Assembly: GCA_032622095.1 (NCBI GenBank)
Contig: CP136062.1
Coordinates: 201,713,959 to 201,777,958, forward strand
Origin: Siphonodentalium dalli
Taxonomy: Eukaryota; Mollusca; Scaphopoda; Gadilida; Siphonodentaliidae
Reading direction: 5' to 3'
Length of the DNA: 64,000 nt
Shown here piece after piece: positions 33,859 through 43,700 of the stretch. Under the pieces are notes generated by a model. It was not told the DNA's origin. It searched no databases and was given only the letters and a program-made list of their open reading frames with translations. Each line of letters opens with the position of its first letter. The first letter of the stretch is position 1. The position numbers and the translations under genes are program-made.

Positions 33859-36368
33859 TGGAAACAATTGTCATTCCATTGTCTTGTTCCCGTTTTCCGA
33901 ACCAATATTCCTAATCATTATTGTATCCGTTATTTAATCACCCTCGTAAACAGTGACTTCCAGCGTTGTCCATCAACTGGTTTTGGGGAGGACGCCATGC
34001 TAGATAAAATCACTTCGGTGAAATAAATTCTGACATTTTGGTGACGAAAACAATTATCTGATGTTATAAAGGCGTTAACATGTCATCGAAATTACATACT
34101 TACCATCCAATTGTTGGCGAGGCAATTTAATCGAGTACAAAATCCACACAATGAACTTGAATTGGCACCTAAAAATCAGTTTTGAGTTTCCTATTTTCGT
34201 GGTAAATATTGAGATTATAATCACAGTTGTTGGAAATTTGTGTCAAAAACACCGAAAACAAATATCCCCACCCCTACTTAGTATATAATTGACAAGTATG
34301 GAAAGCTGGTCGATAAATTTCATAAAACGAGCCTACCCATTTCCCCTCATAACCATGTCACCGCTCGTTTCGTGTTCAATTGCAACAATAAAAACATTAA
34401 TTTCAGAAAAGTATCACTTCCTAGTAATAAAACATATATTTCTTTTCATGTTTACCATAAGTGCAGTAGAAAATTATCACTTTATAATTACTATTATCGT
34501 ATACAACTTCCCAAACAACAGCGGCTTGCTGATTCCACGAGTCGCCATCCGAGAGTCAAGCGCAGATAATTCAGTCCTTCGAATTTGGAAAACGTGTAGG
34601 TGCGCGGTATATCGCTCGGAGCTTTTGGGATTTGCGCGCGCCTTTTTTGAGGGAGCACAATTCAAATTAACATCGATGAAATGATTACTGAATAAAGACA
34701 AACACAAGTATAATGATACACACGTCCTGTAAAAGCCAGCTTTGGTCACTAGGACGTAACAACTACAGATACAGATTATTCTAAGTGTGGCAACAGAAAC
34801 AGAAATAAAAAACATATGTTTATATTGTACAATAGTCCACATGATAATAGCATCAACAATCCGGCAATCCCGATGATTCTGATCACGGTAATTAGTCGAC
34901 TTCCGCGTCTGAGAGCACATGCCCATCAGACTCGCTTAAAGTTTCAAACTCGGAAGTGGAATCCTAATCGTTACCGCAATCAGATTCACCGGAATCCGAC
35001 GAGTCAACCCTCTTTCGTGGTTTCGTCACCAGTCTCGGGATCCAAATAAGCGTACGGATATGATTATTTATTTTCAGCTAAAAATCCCCCCCTGTACGAG
35101 ATTATTAGGGACCGCTTCGTTTATTAATTTCCACACAAAAAAAACTGCATGTCCCTTGCAAAAACTAGATTTAAAAATGCGCAGATAATAATTTGAAACA
35201 AAGTCGCCTGAATGAGTTGTTTGCATGCAGAATTCTGAGGATTTTCCAATTCTATTTTTAATCTGGGAGAATCTGCTGATCACGTGTTATTATAAATAAG
35301 TTTCCGATTTCATGATACTGCTCATTCGTTGGCCGATATTATTAACTGTGGCGATTACGTGACGCAACACGAGTCCTCATTGGTCGATATTATTAGCTGC
35401 CTATTTTTAATGATGACGCCAGTGTAGTTTCCAGTAATTATTTGGGGACACCTGTTTTATATGTCAAAGTCATATCTGAAGGCCACAACCCTAAGTTGGG
35501 GGAGAGTATGAGCTGGCCTCCCCCTAGTACTGCCATAAAATGACAATTTATTGCTTTATTTGATGATTTAGTGTTTAATAGTTGTTTGTTTTCTAGTAGT
35601 AATGGTCAACAACAAATTGTCTGAGTATTTTTATTCTCTTTCTAACTGTTTTTGGGCACCTGGAGTTTGGGCGCCCATACCTGTTACAGGTACCAAAACT
35701 GGCCTGGAAACTACCCTGGATGACGCTTGATTCCTCTTCAGTGTTCCGACTGTCCCATTGGTCAATATCATTAGGTGCCCAGATTGAATGACTCATTGTC
35801 AAGAAGGTGGCCGTTTGTTTTCATTCATCAAGTAATAATGCGATCACAATGTATGTTACTACTAGTAGTTACCAGGTACGTAATCAGCGTCATCACTGCT
35901 GAGAAAGATGCATGGTGTATAGCCTTATCGGCGTTTGACCATTGGTGTGTTGTTTGTTAAAATCTCGTTCACTGGTTGCAAATTCTGAGGTGCGCATTTG
36001 AAATTTTCGGCGTACGCATTTAATAACTTGCAGGTTTTTAAATCCGCGCGCGCCTCAGAATCGAAGGACTGGATAATTTCAAATGCTAAAGTTGGTATGT
36101 GTGTTTCCCAGCTGAAACTACAGGCCAAGTTGAAATATAGGTTTTGTCAAGTTATTTTCACATGAGTTACAGCCATTTTTGGACTTAGAATTTGACTTCA
36201 TTTTGGCATTTGAAATTAGGGCTATATCAGATATTCTTTGTAATCTCAAATTATTATTTTATTTGCAGTAATACAATTTGAAATGGCTAAAGGTCATATA
36301 TTGCAGCGCCCTAGCGATGCTCTTGTTATAACTGGACACATCCTTACACATAATAGAATGAGTATACC
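33859..36368. other. Intergenic sequence, no supported gene
   Basis: Overlapping + and - frames at 34289-34926 have no recognisable domain. CAGTCCTTCGA/TCGAAGGACTG with GCGCGCGCC recurs in inverted orientation at 34573-34660 and 36002-36073, which is probably an old repeat pair. The TATA/CCAAT signals seen are not tied to an ORF. Confidence 0.45.
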
Positions 36369-37608
36369 GGTACATCCATACTCTTGGGCTCCAAATAAAC
36401 ATGCATGCACGTTTATTATTTTCGTGGGAAATTTCACCCATGCACAGTGCTTATTTGGGTCTGCACGTTTATTAATTTTGAGGCTATTAAAATTGAAAAG
36501 AGCACAAAGTCAAAAATTTCTATATGATTCTGATATCAAAATGATGAGCTTATAATTTTATGCATGTACATATTCAAGTATACATTTATGGCATACATAT
36601 GGACATTTAATTAATATTGAATAAAATACCACATGAGACATACATGTACTATGTTGATTCCTATACTTGACCTACTACAAAAAATAATTTGTTTAACCAG
36701 GCATGTTGGTGTTTTGCTCAGAGTCCCCCTGCACTATTATTTGGGTCAGCACTTTTATCAACTTTCAATGGAATTCCCCCCCCCCCCTGTACTATTAATT
36801 ATACCCCCCGCAACGAAGTTAGGGGGGGTATACTGGAGTCAGCTTGTCCGTCCGTCCGTCGTCCGTCCGTGGACACAAATTTGTCTGGAGTTTTTCTCAG
36901 TCGTTTTTTGATCAATTTCCGTGAAACTTGGCACAGACATCAACCACCATGGGAACCTGTGCACCTGTGATTATGAAGTCTGTCGAATTTTTTTTGGTGG
37001 AGTTATCCCCCCTATTTCGACTTAGAAAATTTTCGCAACATGTATACGTTTGTCCGAGCTTTTATTCCTACATTTTTCGGTCAATTTATTTAAAACGTGG
37101 CACAGATATTTAGTACCATGGGAACTTGTGCACCTGCGATTATGACGTCTGTCCGACATTTTTTGGTGGAGTTATTACCCTTTTTCGACTTAGAAACTTT
37201 TTTTGCAACATGCATAATTTTGTCCGAGCTTTTATTCCTACAATTTTCGGTCAATGTTTTTTAATCTTGGCACTGATATTTAGTACCATGGGAACCTGCG
37301 ATTATGACGTCTGTCCGACATATTTTGTGTGGAGTTATTCCCCTTTTTCGACTTATAATTTTTTTCGCAACATACATAATTTTGTCCAAGCTTTTATTCC
37401 TACATTTTTTGGTCAATAGGTTTAAGATTAGGATTATGGTTGTACACCTGCAATGGGAACTGTTATTTGATTATTTTAACTAAATGTTTACTGACATGTG
37501 AAACATCTTAGTATTTTAAAAACAGGGGGGTATCCGTAGTCCCATTGGGACAGTCACACCTCTAGTTGGGCCTGCACTTTTATTTGGAGCCCGAGAGTAG
37601 GATGTACC
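36369..37608. mobile_element. TIR element with a second element nested inside
   Basis: Terminal inverted repeats of about 30 bp: GGTACATCCATACTCTTGGG plus CTCCAAATAAA at the left, and CTTTTATTTGGAGCCCGAGA plus GTAGGATGTACC at the right. Variants of the inner TIR part (GGGTCTGCACGTTTATTAAT) recur near 36455, 36740 and 37570. The interior is occupied by the CCCCCCGCAACGAAG element at 36793-37566. Confidence 0.8.
36793..37566 (+). repeat. TACCCCCCGCAACGAAG-type invertebrate repeat with internal tandem units
   Basis: It begins ATACCCCCCGCAACGAAGTT and GTCCGTCCGTCC, and ends GGGGGGTATCCGTAGTCCCA then CACACCTCTAGTTGG. Inside, a unit of about 150 bp (TTCGACTTAGAA, TTGTCCGAGCTTTTATTCCT, AGTACCATGGGAAC, TATGACGTCTGTCCGAC) occurs three times. 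Elements with this head are a familiar dispersed repeat of molluscs and other marine invertebrates. Confidence 0.8.
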
Positions 37609-37734
37609 TTTAATTTACTACTGCATAATTTGTCAGAACATTATAAATGAAGAATACACCATTCAAACCTCTCTGATCTGAATTAAAAAATCCTGTTAAT
37701 CTAATTAGTAATAAACGTTTTTTGTTTTTTTTAG

Positions 37735-40700
37735 TCTCAAGTGAGCTGATTCCATGAAAAAAATGCCGGAAAAAGAAGAAGAGACAAATGCTACATCAGG
37801 AAGCTTAGTGGCGAAAAAATCCAAGAAGCCGATGATAAAAAGTCGCTCGCTAGCATGGCTCGACAAGGAAGATCTCATGGAAGCAGTCAAACTCTACAAA
37901 TGCAAGTTCTGTCGTTTCTACTGCAGGATAACAGCTGGTATTCTGAGCCACTGTAGAGCTATACATTACGATGAGATTATAGCTCGTGGTATTGGCGAGA
38001 ATAAACGAAAAAGGTGAGATAGCCAATCATGGAGGAGAAATGGCGCATGTTGATTCTCAGCCCTTTTTATGTGTACCCTTACCATAGTATGGTTTGTGTT
38101 TTGTTAACCACCACTTAGCCAGGTAAATTTATTTAACTGGACCAATGGAGGTCCTTAGGTCCATGGATTCATTTAACTGGATTCGCATCGCAATTTGCGA
38201 TGCAATTTCAATTTCTCCTAACCAATTTACAATGAAAAAAACATGTATTGGTAGGGAATGCTATACAAATCTATCCAGTGCTGTAAAACGCTATACAAAT
38301 TTAAAACATTAAATAGACTCCTGGCTTGTACCTACATTGGATTAAACAGGACAGAGACAACAGATTTAACACCCCCACCCACTGCTCTACAAGAGGAACT
38401 ATTTGTGCTGTTAAATTCTATTTGGTCTATATATGGATTCCTAGCATCATACAGTGCTAAGTTATGATTTCTTATCAGTTTACATAGCAGGGTTGGTGAT
38501 TTTTTTGATTTTTTTAAATAAATACAAAAAACGATTTATTTGATTCAAATCAAGATTTTTTTGATTAAATAGATTTATTTGATTTTTTTTCTAAATGTTA
38601 TGAAAATATGTAATTGTGCAATTTCTCTGATAAATGAAGGTTCTGAAAGGTGTTGCTTATTATATCATAGGCTGGATTAATCATAATTCTGTAATATTTT
38701 TATTATTTTTTGTATACCAATGAAACACACATATCATGGCAGTACAGATATAGCGACCATGTGCTTTATGTATACACTATTACACTTGGGTCCATGTGGG
38801 TTCCAATGTTGTGATATCTGGAAAGGTAGACCTGTGCTTAAACTTTTACTACTATATTTAGTCAATTTTAGATGAAAACTGAATATTTTATCAATCATGT
38901 TTGCTCTCAGTGACTTGAGGACATACGGTAATCACACTATATATCAAGTATAGGCACAAGACAGCTAGAGTAGTTATATGGCAGAGTATATGGCAGAGCT
39001 ATACTCAGTTAACATTTACATGTACAGCAATGAGAAAAGGGGGAAGAAAATTAAACAGTGTATAGTGAGGCGTGCTGAATCTGAGTGTATAGTTTCAAAC
39101 AATACGAACAATGCTATAAAGCGGAACAGGCCATAGCTAGAACAGTAAATACGGTACCATGCTGTAGTTTCTATATAGTTGATAATTACTGTACAGTTTC
39201 ATATCTATTATCCAATTTGTATATTGTTTAATCATCTCATGTTTTAGTTTACAGAAAACCTGTTAGATATTACATTTCTTGACTTTTTATCATCATTTGA
39301 TAAAAATTTGATTTAAATCAATGATTTAAATCAGCCAACCCTGTTACATAGATGTTATGTTATCTGTATTTATGCTGTGTTAATCCATTTCATCTACAGT
39401 AATGCTCTAAATAATCGACTCCTTAACCACAGCAGAATTATGGGTAATTTTTCAGGATTGATTTAGTCGGAAATATGGCTTGTTGCCATTCATCAGAAAG
39501 CTCTCGGGGAGAGCTTTCCGATGAATGGCCACAAGCCATATTTCCGACTAAATCCTGAAAAATTACCCATAATTCTGCTGTGGTTAAGGAGTCGATTATT
39601 TAGAGCATTACTGTATATAATGAGGTTTATAGAAATTGCTACACCTCTAGTATACCCTACAATATCTCTAGGGTACCATGGATGATGCTGGCTAACCCTC
39701 CCCTAAATTTTGTTGTTACCTTTGGGGAACATAGTATCACAAGACTCGGTATGAGTAATTTTGGAGAAAAAAATGCAATTCTTGTGAAGTGTTCAGCTTA
39801 GCATAGTGACTGAGACAATCCTGAATTTAAGCAGCCAGACCAGACATTGTCGAATACAAATGACCAAATGTTCGATCATTTTCATTTGAGTCTGACATTA
39901 TGTCTGGCAGTGTTTTTTTAAATTTTACTTCAAACTCCACTTACATTTGTCTGATATACACAAATTCAATGTTTAATTTCCTGTTAAAATAAACACAATA
40001 CAAACCAACTTTATCAAACAAATGTTAAACCTATCCTCCTGTCACTACAAAGTCGGTGATACAATCCATATAGTTCAGTGTTCAGGCTTTCTAGTCAGGT
40101 TCGAAATGAAATAAAAGTGAAAGCTGCGGGCATTTTTCTTTCAGAAGCTTTTGAGAATTGTTTCTAAAGGTATTTTTTATGCTGATTTCAAAAACCAATG
40201 TTGGCAAAATGACAATTCAAAATGGCTGCCATCAGAACAAAGTCTAGATTTTCGTTTACTGTTATATGTTGTTCTAAGACGTTTGAATGTTATGCAATTC
40301 TGTAATTTCGAACGAATTGTGACAAGAGACACTACACACAGAACATATGTGCTAATTTAAAGTGAACATGTTTGACATTTAACCCAATTTATGCCCAAAA
40401 ATGTAAAAAAAACGCGAATTTTATAAATTGTTGCAGTCTTAAATGGCAGAAAGTGAAGCCTTATGCTGGAAATATATCCTTAAAATGGTTTAGACAGTTG
40501 TGTTTAAATGTAACTCGACAAATAATTATTTCTGACCTAAAATGACAATTCAAAATGGCCGCCATAAGAATAAATTCTAAATTTTCGTTTACTGTTATAT
40601 GTTCTAAGACGTTTGAATATTATGCATTTCCGAACTTTAGAACGAATTGTGACAAGAGAGTTTTGAAGAGACACGATACACAGAACATATGTGGTAATTT

Positions 40701-43700
40701 AAAGTGAACATGTTTGACATTTAACCCAATTTATGCCCAAAAATGACAAAAAACATGAATTTTATAAATTATTGCCGTCTTAAATGGCAGAAAGTGAAGT
40801 ATTCCGGAAATATATCCTTCAAATGGTTTAGACAGTTGTGTCTAAATGTAATTGGTAATCCGATTCCAAAAAACAATGTTGGCAACTCGACAAATAATTA
40901 TTTCTGACCTAAAATGACAATTCAAAATGGCCGATATTATTCGAAAATCATCAGTAATATTATGAAACAGGTTCATCAACACCCAATGCGACACAATTTG
41001 CCATCATATAGCCAAAAATTGTCACAAAAAATCCTGATTTATTATTGCAGTCAGTTCCACAATTGCAGAGTGGTGTGAAGGGTAACTTTGATTTTCTGCA
41101 TGTACACCTTGCTGTTACACACCCCTTCTTGCACCCACTTTTGATTATTTCGAGACATGATTTTGGAATGGGTTCTAGTGACATCATGGTCGGATCTAAT
41201 CGACCATTGTCTTCTTTCCATCCCATTGCGAAGAATGATCCGGTAATGTTTGCACATGATTGGTCGCTTGTTTCCAAACTAAAACCTGGTAGTTTGTTCT
41301 CAAAAGGTGGTACCGGTAATGAAATGAGTCACTGGTTGGTGGAAGCATTATATTATACCGATCAGGGATGTTGCCACCCAAATACCGAGCGACGCTCTGA
41401 GCTATATTCTTGCGTTTCATGCTTTAACGGTGTGTGATTCAACTTCGTTCATATTTGGGGTGTCTAAACAATTCGCATGGAAGATTTACCTCGAATGTTG
41501 TGAACTCTTAAAGGGTATAGGTAATATTGCAATATCCACTGAAACAATTGAAAGTGCTGAACATTTTGTATGCAAGTTGTAAGGAGTTTCCGATACAAAA
41601 CTCAAAAATGCAAGATTCAGGATGTTCCCTCGGACTGAATCTCCTGAAAAGCTTCCACCAACTAGTGACTCATTTCATTACCACCTTTTGAGAACAAACT
41701 ACCAGGTTTTAGTTTGGAAACGAGCAACCATTCCTGTGCAAACATTACCGGATCCTTGACAATGGGATGGAAAGAAGATGCATGATGTCACTAGAACCCA
41801 TTCCAAAGTCATGTCTCGAAATAATCAAATGTGGGTGCAAGAAGGGGTGTGTACATGTAACAGCAAGGGGTACATGCAGACAATCAGAGTCACCTTGCAC
41901 ACCACTCTGCAACTGTGGAACTGACTGCAATAATAAATCAGGCTTTTATGTGACCATTTTTGGCTATATGATGGCAAATTGTGTCGCATTGGGTACCGGT
42001 GTTGATGAATCAGATTCATAATATTACTGATGAATTTCGAAATTTTAACTGATTATTATATCGGCCATTTTGAATTGTCATTTTAGGTCAGAAATAATAA
42101 TTTGTCGAGTTGCCAACATTGTTTTTTGGAATCAGATTACAAATTACATTTAGGCACAACTGTCTAAACCATTTGAAGGATATATTTCACTTTCTGCCAT
42201 TTAAGACGGCAATAATTTATGAAATTCGCGTTTATTTTTGGTCATTATTGGGCATAAACTTCTTAAAGTGGGTTAAATGTCAAACATGTTCACTTTAGAT
42301 TACCACATATGTTCTTTGTATAGTGTCTCTTGTCACAATTCGTTTGAAAGTACGGAAATGCATAATATTCAAACGTCTTAGAACAACATATAACAGTAAA
42401 CGAAAATCTAGACTTTGTTCTGATGGCGGCCATTTTGAATTGTCATTTTAGGTCAGAAATAATTATTTGTTGAGTTGCCAACATTGTTTTTTGGAATCAG
42501 GTTACAAATTACATTTAGACACAACTGTCTATACCATTTGAGGGATACGTTTCCAGCATATTTCACTTTCTGCCATTTAAGACCGTAATAATTTATAAAA
42601 TTTGCGTTTTTTATCATTTTTTGGGCATAAATGGGGTTAAATATCAAACATGTTCACTTTAAATTACCACATATGTTCTGTGTATACTTCTTGTTCCAGT
42701 TCGTTCGAAAGTACGGAAATACGGAATATTCGAACGTCTTAGAGCAACATATAACAACAAACGTAAAGTTATACTTTGTTTTGATGGCGGCCATTTTGAA
42801 TTGCCATTTTTGACCAGAAATAATAATTTGTCAACTTGCCAACATTGGTTTTTGAAATCAGCATAAAAAATACCTTTAGAAACAATTCTCAAAAGCTTCT
42901 GAAAGAAAAATGCCCGCACCTTCGTTTCTAGAGGCTTTTTTAGATTTTCGAACCTGACTATTCCTTGCAGAAAAATTAATTATACTTATAAAAGTAATAT
43001 ATTTCTGCCAAATGGTTCACTAGTGATCAGCATTAGCGGTCAAATAAAATTATCTTTGTTTGTTACTCCCTGTTGGTTTTATATAGTGGCACATTTACAC
43101 ATGTGATGTAGCCACTATTAATCTGTGGATCGGGTTGGAGAATATGTCGGATGGGAAAGTTGGGTGAGGCCGTGAGGGGAAAGGGACCTTAAAAGGGACC
43201 CGCTGCCCCTAGAGCAGAAACCCTGGTTTTGTGTATCAGGATACGCAGTTTAAATGCCCATATCGATGATCACATTTTCAAACTCATATCACTGACGCAT
43301 GGATACATTAAAGAAACGGGCGGCGTTGGCAGTGGGTATGCTGTTAAAATATTCACCTCCGTCAAAAACCACCATAAACAGGCTTTTGTTTTGATCCGGA
43401 TATGGTAAACATAAAGAGCGTTATTTGTTACTGTTTTCCTGATATGGAAATAATAAAGAGTGTTTATATAATTTTTGTGTAATTAACCAATAGAATTGCG
43501 CTGTGTTATGTAAACAGAAGCACAACTTCTATAACACCAGCAGGCTCTTGTTTACGTACACCATCGTACGTCTTGACGACAATATACTATTTACGCGCTG
43601 ATTATGTTTGGCATATGTTGATGGCGATTTGAACAAATATGAATATTTCTGCAACGAACGCCACCTGTGCCTTTAATGTTTCTTTAAAGTTTACACTCCT

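Larger units (their letters stand above)
40091..42961. mobile_element. Giant fold-back element IV (2.9-kb palindrome) inside intron 1
   Basis: The left arm (40091-41345) and right arm (41651-42961) are long inverted repeats with a spacer of about 305 bp. Outer ends TAGTCAGGTTCGAAA and TTTCGAACCTGACTA match. The arms hold tandem units of about 350 bp with CAATTCAAAATGGCNGCCAT boxes (40205, 40540 and 40912; mirrored near 42065, 42430 and 42785). The inner end of both arms carries a copy of a CXC-type gene fragment. No transposase is seen. Confidence 0.88.

Noticed and set aside
34289-34926. Overlapping 131-codon (+) and 149-codon (-) frames
   Set aside because: No domain, no codon bias visible, mutually antisense, and no splice context.
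41045-41437. 130-codon + frame inside the intronic palindrome
   Set aside because: It lies opposite the CXC gene fragment, whose minus frame shows the family motifs.
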